Positions 39,556 through 51,600 of a stretch of DNA of 64,000 bases are shown one piece after another (position 1 is the stretch's first letter; every line of letters begins with the position of its first letter). The DNA comes from Auanema rhodensis (Eukaryota > Nematoda > Chromadorea > Rhabditida > Rhabditidae). The stretch lies in NCBI GenBank assembly GCA_964057225.1, contig OZ059897.1:1302001-1366000 (forward strand). The letters run 5' to 3'. The position numbers and the translations under genes are program-made. Under the pieces are notes generated by a model that worked only from the letters and a program-made list of their open reading frames with translations, was not told the origin of the DNA and made no database searches.

Positions 39556-42363
39556 GTGAACTTATATCAGTTGATATCTCGGTGCATTTTTAAGCTAGCG
39601 CAAATCTGATAACACAGATCGACGCCGCTCAAAAATACGCATCGAATGCACTATACTACATTGAGAAACGCTTAATACAAAAATTAGTTATGCTCGTTTG
39701 AAAAATGATTCATTAGTGTATGTTGAGTTTCCATGTACACTCAACATTGCTTCCAAAAACATTTTGACAAAAATTTTCCCGAAAAATTTCAAGATAATTT
39801 TACAAAAACTAGATGTTTTTAGATTCCTTTTTTTAAGGCGAAGACGATGGACAATGTTATTCAACGAAAAAATTAATTCTTCAGGGTGAAAATCGAGGAT
39901 ATAAGTGTGAACTTATATCAGTTGATATCTCGGTGAATTTTTAAGCTAACTCAAATCTGATAACACAGATCGACGCAGCTTAAAAATCCGTTTCGAATGC
40001 ATTATACTACATTGAGAAACGCTCAATACAAAAATTAGTTATGCTCGTTTGAAAAATGATTCATTAGTGTATGTTGAGTTTCCATGTACACTCAACATTG
40101 CTTCCAAAAACATTTTGACAAAAATTTTCCCGAAAAATTTCAAGATAATTTTACAAAAACTAGGTGTTTTTAGATTCCTTTTTTTAAGGCGAAGACGATG
40201 GACAATGTTATTCAACGAAAAAATTAATTCTTCAGGGTGAAAATCGAGGATATAAGTGTGAACTTATATCAGTTGATATCTCGGTGAATTTTTAAGCTAA
40301 CTCAAATCTGATAACACAGATCGACGCAGCTTAGAAATCCGTTTCGAATGCATTATACTACATTGAGAAACGCTCAATACAAAAATTAGTTATGCTCGTT
40401 TGAAAAATGATTCATTAGTGTATGTTGAGTTTCCATGTACACTCAACATTGCTTCCAAAAACATTTTGACAAAAATTTTCCCGAAAAATTTCAAGATAAT
40501 TTTACAAAAACTAGATGTTTTTAGATTCCTTTTTTTAAGGCGAAGACGATGGACAATGTTATTCAACAAAAAAATTAATTCTTCAGGGTGAAAATCGAGG
40601 ATATAAGTGTGAACTTATATCAGTTGATATCTCGGTGCATTTTTAAGCTAGCGCAAATCTGATAACACAGATCGACGCCGCTCAAAAATACGCATCGAAT
40701 GCACTATACTACATTGAGAAACGCTCAATACAAAAATTAGTTATGCTCGTTTGAAAAATGATTCATTAGTGTATGTTGAGTTTCCATGTACACTCAACAT
40801 TGCTTCCAAAAACATTTTGACAAAAATTTTCCCGAAAAATTTCAAGATAATTTTACAAAAACTAGATGTTTTTAGATTCCTTTTTTTAAGGCGAAGACGA
40901 TGGACAATGTTATTCAACGAAAAAATTAATTCTTCAGGGTGAAAATCGAGGATATAAGTGTGAACTTATATCAGTTGATATCTCGGTGCATTTTTAAGCT
41001 AGCGCAAATCTGATAACACAGATCGACGCCGCTCAAAAATACGCATCGAATGCACTATACTACATTGAGAAACGCTTAATACAAAAATTAGTTATGCTCG
41101 TTTGAAAAATGATTCATTAGTGTATGTTGAGTTTCCATGTACACTCAACATTGCTTCCAAAAACATTTTGACAAAAATTTTCCCGAAAAATTTCAAGATA
41201 ATTTTACAAAAACTAGATGTTTTTAGATTCCTTTTTTTAAGGCGAAGACGATGGACAATGTTATTCAACGAAAAAATTAATTCTTCAGGGTGAAAATCGA
41301 GGATATAAGTGTGAACTTATATCAGTTGATATCTCGGTGAATTTTTAAGCTAACTCAAATCTGATAACACAGATCGACGCAGCTTAAAAATCCGTTTCGA
41401 ATGCATTATACTACATTGAGAAACGCTCAATACAAAAATTAGTTATGCTCGTTTGAAAAATGATTCATTAGTGTATGTTGAGTTTCCATGTACACTCAAC
41501 ATTGCTTCCAAAAACATTTTGACAAAAATTTTCCCGAAAAATTTCAAGATAATTTTACAAAAACTAGGTGTTTTTAGATTCCTTTTTTTAAGGCGAAGAC
41601 GATGGACAATGTTATTCAACGAAAAAATTAATTCTTCAGGGTGAAAATCGAGGATATAAGTGTGAACTTATATCAGTTGATATCTCGGTGAATTTTTAAG
41701 CTAACTCAAATCTGATAACACAGATCGACGCAGCTTAGAAATCCGTTTCGAATGCATTATACTACATTGAGAAACGCTCAATACAAAAATTAGTTATGCT
41801 CGTTTGAAAAATGATTCATTAGTGTATGTTGAGTTTCCATGTACACTCAACATTGCTTCCAAAAACATTTTGACAAAAATTTTCCCGAAAAATTTCAAGA
41901 TAATTTTACAAAAACTAGATGTTTTTAGATTCCTTTTTTTAAGGCAAAGACGATGGACAATGTTATTCAACAAAAAAATTAATTCTTCAGGGTGAAAATC
42001 GAGGATATAAGTGTAAACTTATATCAGTTGATATCTCGGTGCATTTTTAAGCTAGCGCAAATCTGATAACACAGATCGACGCCGCTCAAAAATACGCATC
42101 GAATGCACTATACTACATTGAGAAACGCTCAATACAAAAATTAGTTATGCTCGTTTGAAAAATGATTCATTAGTGTATGTTGAGTTTCCATGTACACTCA
42201 ACATTGCTTCCAAAAACATTTTGACAAAAATTTTCCCGAAAAATTTCAAGATAATTTTACAAAAACTAGATGTTTTTAGATTCCTTTTTTTAAGGCGAAG
42301 ACGATGGACAATGTTATTCAACGAAAAAATTAATTCTTCAGGGTGAAAATCGAGGATATAAGT
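39556..42363 (+). repeat. 4-mer higher-order repeat (1,404 bp), two copies, M113-M120
   Basis: M113-116 and M117-120 share order: a monomer with gcttaatac, one with ctaggtg, one with cagcttagaaatcc and caacaaaaaaatt, then one with aagctagcgc. Differences include gcgaagacg versus gcaaagacg in the third monomer and a private gtgtaaac at about 42013. The ctaggtg plus ttagaaatcc pair also occurs at M108-109. Confidence 0.8.
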
Positions 42364-43416
42364 GTGAACTTATATCAGTTGATATCTCGGTGCATTTTTA
42401 AGCTAGCGCAAATCTGATAACACAGATCGACGCCGCTCAAAAATACGCATCGAATGCACTATACTACATTGAAAAACGCTTAATACAAAAATTAGTTATG
42501 CTCGTTTGAAAAATGATTCATTAGTGTATGTTGAGTTTCCATGTACACTCAACATTGCTTCCAAAAACATTTTGACAAAAATTTTCCCGAAAAATTTCAA
42601 GATAATTTTACAAAAACTAGATGTTTTTAGATTCCTTTTTTTAAGGCGAAGACGATGGACAATGTTATTCAACAAAAAAATTAATTCTTCAGGGTGAAAA
42701 TCGAGGATATAAGTGTGAACTTATATCAGTTGATATCTCGGTGCATTTTTAAGCTAGCGCAAATCTGATAACACAGATCGACGCCGCTCAAAAATACGCA
42801 TCGAATGCACTATACTACATTGAGAAACGCTTAATACAAAAATTAGTTATGCTCGTTTGAAAAATGATTCATTAGTGTATGTTGAGTTTCCATGTACACT
42901 CAACATTGCTTCCAAAAACATTTTGACAAAAATTTTCCCGAAAAATTTCAAGATAATTTTACAAAAACTAGATGTTTTTAGATTCCTTTTTTTAAGGCGA
43001 AGACGATGGACAATGTTATTCAACAAAAAAATTAATTCTTCAGGGTGAAAATCGAGGATATAAGTGTGAACTTATATCAGTTGATATCTCGGTGCATTTT
43101 TAAGCTAGCGCAAATCTGATAACACAGATCGACGCCGCTCAAAAATACGCATCGAATGCACTATACTACATTGAGAAACGCTCAATACAAAAATTAGTTA
43201 TGCTCGTTTGAAAAATGATTCATTAGTGTATGTTGAGTTTCCATGTACACTCAACATTGCTTCCAAAAACATTTTGACAAAAATTTTCCCGAAAAATTTC
43301 AAGATAATTTTACAAAAACTAGATGTTTTTAGATTCCTTTTTTTAAGGCGAAAACGATGGACAATGTTATTCAACGAAAAAATTAATTCTTCAGGGTGCA
43401 AATCGAGGATATAAGT
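42364..43416 (+). repeat. Monomers M121-M123
   Basis: Three gag-type monomers linking the 4-mer and 3-mer blocks. M121 and M122 both have gcttaatac; M121 also has a private gaaaaacgc. M123 carries A-to-C at 43399 (gggtgc instead of gggtga), which removes the usual stop and extends the recurrent frame by five codons. Confidence 0.8.
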
Positions 43417-45522
43417 GTGAACTTATATCAGTTGATATCTCGGTGCATTTTCAAGCTAGCGCAAATATGATAACACAGATCGACGCAGCTTAAAAATCCG
43501 TTTCGAATGCATTATACTACATTGAGAAACGCTCAATACAAAAATTATTTATGATTGTTTGAAAAAAGATGCATTAGTGTATGTTGAGTTTCCATGTACA
43601 CTCAACATTGCTTCCAAAAACATTTTGACAAAAATTTTCCCGAAAAATTTCAAGATAATTTTACAAAAACTAGATGTTTTTAGATTCCTTTTTTTAAGGC
43701 GAAGACGATGGACAATGTTATTCAACAAAAAAATTAATTCTTCAGGGTGAAAATCGAGGATATAAGTGTGAACTTATATCAGTTGATATCTCGGTGCATT
43801 TTTAAGCTAGCGCAAATCTGATAACACAGATCGACGCCGCTCAAAAATACGCATCGAATGCACTATACTACATTGAGAAACGCTCAATACAACAATTATT
43901 TATGATTGTTTGAAAAAAGATGCATTAGTGTATGTTGAGTTTCCATGTACACTCAACATTGCTTCCAAAAACATTTTGACAAAAATTTTCCCGAAAAATT
44001 TCAAGATAATTTTACAAAAACTAGATGTTTTTAGATTCCTTTTTTTAAGGCGAAGACGATGGACAATGTTATTCAACGAAAAAATTAATTCTTCAGGGTG
44101 AAAATCGAGGATATAAGTGTGAACTTATATCAGTTGATATCTCGGTGCATTTTTAAGCTAGCGCAAATCTGATAACACAGATCGACGCCGCTCAAAAATA
44201 CGCATCGAATGCACTATACTACATTGAGAAACGCTTAATACAAAAATTAGTTATGCTCGTTTGAAAAATGATTCATTAGTGTATGTTGAGTTTCCATGTA
44301 CACTCAACATTGCTTCCAAAAACATTTTGACAAAAATTTTCCCGAAAAATTTCAAGATAATTTTACAAAAACTAGATGTTTTTAGATTCCTTTTTTTAAG
44401 GCGAAAACGATGGACAATGTTATTCAACAAAAAAATTAATTCTTCAGGGTGAAAATCGAGGATATAAGTGTGAACTTATATCAGTTGATATCTCGGTGCA
44501 TTTTCAAGCTAGCGCAAATATGATAACACAGATCGACGCAGCTTAAAAATCCGTTTCGAATGCATTATACTACATTGAGAAACGCTCAATACAAAAATTA
44601 GTTATGCTCGTTTGAAAAATGATGCATTAGTGTATGTTGAGTTTCCATGTACACTCAACATTGCTTCCAAAAACATTTTGACAAAAATTTTCCCGAAAAA
44701 TTTCAAGATAATTTTACAAAAACTAGATGTTTTTAGATTCCTTTTTTTAAGGCGAAGACGATGGACAATGTTATTCAACAAAAAAATTAATTCTTCAGGG
44801 TGAAAATCGAGGATATAAGTGTGAACTTATATCAGTTGATATCTCGGTGCATTTTTAAGCTAGCGCAAATCTGATAACACAGATCGACGCCGCTCAAAAA
44901 TACGCATCGAATGCACTATACTACATTGAGAAACGCTCAATACAACAATTATTTATGATTGTTTGAAAAAAGATGCATTAGTGTATGTTGAGTTTCCATG
45001 TACACTCAACATTGCTTCCAAAAACATTTTGACAAAAATTTTCCCGAAAAATTTCAAGATAATTTTACAAAAACTAGATGTTTTTAGATTCCTTTTTTTA
45101 AGGCGAAGACGATGGACAATGTTATTCAACGAAAAAATTAATTCTTCAGGGTGAAAATCGAGGATATAAGTGTGAACTTATATCAGTTGATATCTCGGTG
45201 CATTTTTAAGCTAGCGCAAATCTGATAACACAGATCGACGCCGCTCAAAAATACGCATCGAATGCACTATACTACATTGAGAAACGCTTAATACAAAAAT
45301 TAGTTATGCTCGTTTGAAAAATGATTCATTAGTGTATGTTGAGTTTCCATGTACACTCAACATTGCTTCCAAAAACATTTTGACAAAAATTTTCCCGAAA
45401 AATTTCAAGATAATTTTACAAAAACTAGATGTTTTTAGATTCCTTTTTTTAAGGCGAAGACGATGGACAATGTTATTCAACAAAAAAATTAATTCTTCAG
45501 GGTGAAAATCGAGGATATAAGT
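43417..45522 (+). repeat. 3-mer higher-order repeat (1,053 bp), two copies, M124-M129
   Basis: M124-126 and M127-129 correspond at 1,053 bp. Markers are cattttcaagctagcg with aaatatgataac (43446 and 44499) and ctcaatacaacaattatt (M125 and M128). M124 has tttatgattg with aaaaaagatg, whereas M127 has gttatgctcg with aaaaatgatg, a local difference of about 30 bp inside otherwise matching monomers, suggestive of a short conversion tract. Confidence 0.88.
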
Positions 45523-47628
45523 GTGAACTTATATCAGTTGATATCTCGGTGCATTTTTAAGCTAGCGCAAATCTGATAACACAGATCGACGCCGCTCAAA
45601 AATACGCATCGAATGCACTATACTACATTGAGAAACGCTCAATACAAAAATTAGTTATGCTCGTTTGAAAAATGATTCATTAGTGTATGTTGAGTTTCCA
45701 TGTACACTCAACATTGCTTCCAAAAACATTTTGACAAAAATTTTCCCGAAAAATTTCAAGATAATTTTACAAAAACTAGATGTTTTTAGATTCCTTTTTT
45801 TAAGGCGAAGACGATGGACAATGTTATTCAACGAAAAAATTAATTCTTCAGGGTGAAAATCGAGGATATAAGTGTGAACTTATATCAGTTGATATCTCGG
45901 TGCATTTTTAAGCTAGCGCAAATCTGATAACACAGATCGACGCCGCTCAAAAATACGCATCGAATGCACTATACTACATTGAGAAACGCTTAATACAAAA
46001 ATTAGTTATGCTCGTTTGAAAAATGATTCATTAGTGTATGTTGAGTTTCCATGTACACTCAACATTGCTTCCAAAAACATTTTGACAAAAATTTTCCCGA
46101 AAAATTTCAAGATAATTTTACAAAAACTAGATGTTTTTAGATTCCTTTTTTTAAGGCGAAGACGATGGACAATGTTATTCAACAAAAAAATTAATTCTTC
46201 AGGGTGAAAATCGAGGATATAAGTGTGAACTTATATCAGTTGATATCTCGGTGCATTTTTAAGCTAGCGCAAATCTGATAACACAGATCGACGCCGCTCA
46301 AAAATACGCATCGAATGCACTATACTACATTGAGAAACGCTCAATACAAAAATTAGTTATGCTCGTTTGAAAAATGATTCATTAGTGTATGTTGAGTTTC
46401 CATGTACACTCAACATTGCTTCCAAAAACATTTTGACAAAAATTTTCCCGAAAAATTTCAAGATAATTTTACAAAAACTAGATGTTTTTAGATTCCTTTT
46501 TTTAAGGCGAAGACGATGGACAATGTTATTCAACGAAAAAATTAATTCTTCAGGGTGAAAATCGAGGATATAAGTGTGAACTTATATCAGTTGATATCTC
46601 GGTGCATTTTTAAGCTAGCGCAAATCTGATAACACAGATCGACGCCGCTCAAAAATACGCATCGAATGCACTATACTACATTGAGAAACGCTTAATACAA
46701 AAATTAGTTATGCTCGTTTGAAAAATGATTCATTAGTGTATGTTGAGTTTCCATGTACACTCAACATTGCTTCCAAAAACATTTTGACAAAAATTTTCCC
46801 GAAAAATTTCAAGATAATTTTACAAAAACTAGATGTTTTTAGATTCCTTTTTGTGAGGCGAAGACGATGGACAATGTTATTCAACAAAAAAATTAATTCT
46901 TCAGGGTGAAAATCGAGGATATAAGTGTGAACTTATATCAGTTGATATCTCGGTGCATTTTTAAGCTAGCGCAAATCTGATAACACAGATCGACGCCGCT
47001 CAAAAATACGCATCGAATGCACTATACTACATTGAGAAACGCTCAATACAAAAATTAGTTATGCTCGTTTGAAAAATGATTCATTAGTGTATGTTGAGTT
47101 TCCATGTACACTCAACATTGCTTCCAAAAACATTTTGACAAAAATTTTCCCGAAAAATTTCAAGATAATTTTACAAAAACTAGATGTTTTTAGATTCCTT
47201 TTTTTAAGGCGAAGACGATGGACAATGTTATTCAACGAAAAAATTAATTCTTCAGGGTGAAAATCGAGGATATAAGTGTGAACTTATATCAGTTGATATC
47301 TCGGTGCATTTTTAAGCTAGCGCAAATCTGATAACACAGATCGACGCCGCTCAAAAATACGCATCGAATGCACTATACTACATTGAGAAACGCTTAATAC
47401 AAAAATTAGTTATGCTCGTTTGAAAAATGATTCATTAGTGTATGTTGAGTTTCCATGTACACTCAACATTGCTTCCAAAAACATTTTGACAAAAATTTTC
47501 CCGAAAAATTTCAAGATAATTTTACAAAAACTAGATGTTTTTAGATTCCTTTTTGTGAGGCGAAGACGATGGACAATGTTATTCAACAAAAAAATTAATT
47601 CTTCAGGGTGAAAATCGAGGATATAAGT
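45523..47628 (+). repeat. 2-mer higher-order repeat (702 bp), three copies, M130-M135
   Basis: Monomers alternate between one with gctcaatac and caacgaaa, and one with gcttaatac and caacaaaa. The second monomer of the last two dimers (M133, M135) carries tttttgtgaggcg (about 46850 and 47552), absent from M131. That dates the final duplication after the mutation. This is the cleanest dimer repeat in the window. Confidence 0.9.
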
Positions 47629-48330
47629 GTGAACTTATATCAGTTGATATCTCGGTGCATTTTTAAGCTAGCGCAAATCTGATAACACAGATCGACGCCG
47701 CTCAAAAATACGCATCGAATGCACTATACTACATTGAGAAACGCTCAATACAAAAATTAGTTATGCTCGTTTGAAAAATGATTCATTAGTGTATGTTGAG
47801 TTTCCATGTACACTCAACATTGCTTCCAAAAACATTTTGACAAAAATTTTCCCGAAAAATTTCAAGATAATTTTACAAAAACTAGATGTTTTTAGATTCC
47901 TTTTTTTAAGGCGAAGACGATGGACAATGTTATTCAACAAAAAAATTAATTCTTCAGGGTGAAAATCGAGGATATAAGTGTGAACTTATATCAGTTGATA
48001 TCTCGGTGCATTTTTAAGCTAGCGCAAATCTGATAACACAGATCGACGCCGCTCAAAAATACGCATCGAATGCACTATACTACATTGAGAAACGCTCAAT
48101 ACAACAATTATTTATGATTGTTTGAAAAAAGATGCATTAGTGTATGTTGAGTTTCCATGTACACTCAACATTGCTTCCAAAAACATTTTGACAAAAATTT
48201 TCCCGAAAAATTTCAAGATAATTTTACAAAAACTAGATGTTTTTAGATTCCTTTTTTTAAGGCGAAGACGATGGACAATGTTATTCAACAAAAAAATTAA
48301 TTCTTCAGGGTGAAAATCGAGGATATAAGT
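47629..48330 (+). repeat. Monomers M136-M137
   Basis: M136 has caacaaaaaaatt with the gattcatt body. M137 has aaaaaagatgc and the acaacaattattt marker of the 3-mer block. Together they close the gag/gattcatt domain before the damaged M138. Confidence 0.8.
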
Positions 48331-48680
48331 GTGAACTTATATCAGTTGATATCTCGGTGCATTTTTAAGCTAGCGCAAATCTAATAACAAAGATCGACGC
48401 AGCTTAAAAATCCGTTTCGAATGCACTATACTACATTGAGAAACGCTCAATACAAAAATTATTTATGATTGTTTGAAAAAAGATGCATTAGTGTATGTTG
48501 AGTTTCCATGTACACTCAACATTTCTTCCAAAAAAATTTGGCAAAAATTTTCCCGAAAAATTTCAAGATAATTTTACAAAAAGTAGATGTTTTTGAATTT
48601 CTTTTTTTAAGGCAAAAACGATGGACAATGTTATTCAACGAAAAAATTAATTCTTCAGGGTGAAAATCGAGGATATAAGT
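48331..48680 (+). repeat. M138, most diverged monomer, at a domain boundary
   Basis: This 350-bp copy has clustered private changes: acaaagatcg near 48388, G-to-T at 48524 (atttcttcc), C-to-A at about 48535, one lost T and A-to-G at 48541 in the segment normally reading aaaaacattttgac. The recurrent frame is shifted. It is also the first monomer with gtttttgaatttc, a marker found only from here to about 55.7 kb. It sits between the gattcatt domain on its left and the aaaaaagatgc domain on its right. Confidence 0.88.
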
Positions 48681-51600
48681 GTGAACTTATATCAATTGAT
48701 ATCTCGGTGCATTTTTAAGCTAACTCAAATCTGATAACACAGATCGACGCAGCTTAAAAATCCGTTTCGAATGCACTATACTACATTGAGAAACGCTCAA
48801 TACAAAAATTATTTATGATTGTTTGAAAAAAGATGCATTAGTGTATGTTGAGTTTCCATGTACACTCAACATTGCTTCCAAAAACATTTTGACAAAAATT
48901 TTCCCGAAAAATTTCAAGATAATTTTACAAAAACTAGATGTTTTTAGATTCCTTTTTTTAAGGCGAAAACGATGGACAATGTTATTCAACGAAAAAATTG
49001 ATTCTTCAGGGTGAAAATCGAGGATATAAGTGTGAACTTATATCAGTTGATATATCGGTGCATTTTTGAGCTAGCGCAAATCTGATAACACAGATCGACG
49101 CAGCTTAAAAATCCGCATCGAATGCACTATCCTACATTGAGAAACGCTTAATACAAAAATTAGTTATGCTCGTTTGAAAAATGATTCATTAGTGTATGTT
49201 GAGTTTCCATGTACACTCAACATTGCTTCCAAAAACATTTTCACAAAAATTTTCCCGAAAAATTTCAAGATAATTTTACAAAAAGTAGATGTTTTTGAAT
49301 TTCTTTTTTTAAGGCAAAAACGATGGACAATGTTATTCAACGAAAAAATTAATTCTTCAGGGTGAAAATCGAGGATATAAGTGTGAACTTATATCAATTG
49401 ATATCTCGGTGCATTTTTAAGCTAACTCAAATCTGATAACACAGATCGACGCAGCTTAAAAATCCGTTTCGAATGCACTATACTACATGGATAAACGCTC
49501 AATACAACAATTATTTATGATTGTTTGAAAAAAGATGCATTAGTGTATGTTGAGTTTCCATGTACACTCAACATTGCTTCCAAAAACATTTTGACAAAAA
49601 TTTTCCCGAAAAATTTCAAGATAATTTTACAAAAAGTAGATGTTTTTGAATTTCTTTTTTTAAGGCAAAAACGATGGACAATGTTATTCAACGAAAAAAT
49701 TAATTCTTCAGGGTGAAAATCGAGGATATAAGTGTGAACTTATATCAATTGATATCTCGGTGCATTTTTAAGCTAACTCAAATCTGATAACACAGATCGA
49801 CGCAGCTTAAAAATTCGTTTCGAATGCACTATACTACATTGAGAAACGCTCAATACAAAAATTATTTATGATTGTTTGAAAAAAGATGCATTAGTGTATG
49901 TTGAGTTTCCATGTACACTCAACATTGCTTCCAAAAACATTTTGACAAAAATTTTCCCGAAAAATTTCAAGATAATTTTACAAAAACTAGATGCTTTTAG
50001 ATTTCTTTTTTTAAGGCGAAGACGATGGACAATGTTATTCAACGAAAAAATTAATTCTTCAGGGTGAAAATCGAGGATATAAGTGTGAACTTATATCAAT
50101 TGATATCTCGGTGCATTTTTAAGCTAACTCAAATCTGATAACACAGATCGACGCAGCTTAAAAATCCGCATCGAATGCACTATACTACATTGAGAAACGC
50201 TCAATACAAAAATTATTTATGATTGTTTCAAAAATGATGCATTAGTGTATGTTGAGTTTCCATGTACACTCAACATTGCTTCCAAAAACATTTTGACAAA
50301 AATTTTCCCGAAAAATTTCAAGATAATTTTACAAAAACTAGATGTTTTTAGATTCCTTTTTTCAAGGCAAAGACGATGGACAATGTTATTCAACGAAAAA
50401 ATTAATTCTTCAGGGTGAAAATCGAGGATATAAGTGTGAACTTATATCAGTTGATATCTCGGTGAATTTTTAAGCTAACTCAAATCTGATAATACAGATC
50501 GACGCAGCTTAAAAATCCGTTTCGAATGCACTATACTACATTGAGAAACGCTCAATACAAAAATTATTTATGATTGTTTGAAAAAAGATGCATTAGTGTA
50601 TGTTGAGTTTCCATGTACACTCAACATTGCTTCCAAAAACATTTTGACAAAAATTTTCCCGAAAAATTTCAAGATAATTTTACAGAAACTAGATGTTTTT
50701 AGATTCCTTTTTTTAAGGCGAAAACGATGGACAATGTTATTCAACGAAAAAATTAATTCTTCAGGGTGAAAATCGAGGATATAAGTGTGAACTTATATCA
50801 GTTGATATCTCGGTGAATTTTTAAGCTAGCGCAAATCTGACAACACAGATCGACGCAGCTTAAAAATCCGCATCGAATGCACTATACTACATTGAGAAAC
50901 GCTCAATACAAAAATTAGTTATGATCGTTTGAAAAATGATGCATTAGTGTATGTTGAGTTTCCATGTACACTCAACATTGCTTCCAAAAACATTTTGACA
51001 AAAATTTTCCCGAAAAATTTCAAGATAATTTTACAAAAAGTAGATGTTTTTGAATTTCTTTTTTTAAGGCGAAAACGATGGACAATGTTATTCAACGAAA
51101 AAATTAATTCTTCAGGGTGAAAATCGAGGATATAAGTGTGAACTTATATCAGTTGATATCTCGGTGCATTTTTAAGCTAACTCAAATCTGATAACACAGA
51201 TCGACGCAGCTTAAAAATCCGCATCGAATGCACTAAACTACATTGAGAAACGCTCAATACAAAAATTATTTATGATTGTTTGAAAAAAGATGCATTAGTG
51301 TATGTTGAGTTTCCATGTACACTCAACATTGCTTCCAAAAACATTTTGACAAAAATTTTCCCGAAAAATTTCAAGATAATTTTACAGAAACTAGATGTTT
51401 TTAGATTCCTTTTTTCAAGGCAAAGACGATGGACAATGTTATTCAACAAAAAAATTAATTCTTCAGGGTGAAAATCGAGGATATAAGTGTGAACTTATAT
51501 CAATTGATATCTCGGTGCATTTTTAAGCTAACTCAAATCTGATAACACAGATCGACGCAGCTTAAAAATCCGTTTCGAATGCACTATACTACATTGAGAA

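Noticed and set aside
43198-43401. Antisense open frame of 67 codons in M123
   Set aside because: It lies opposite the recurrent frame in one monomer only and depends on local substitutions; no support as a gene.
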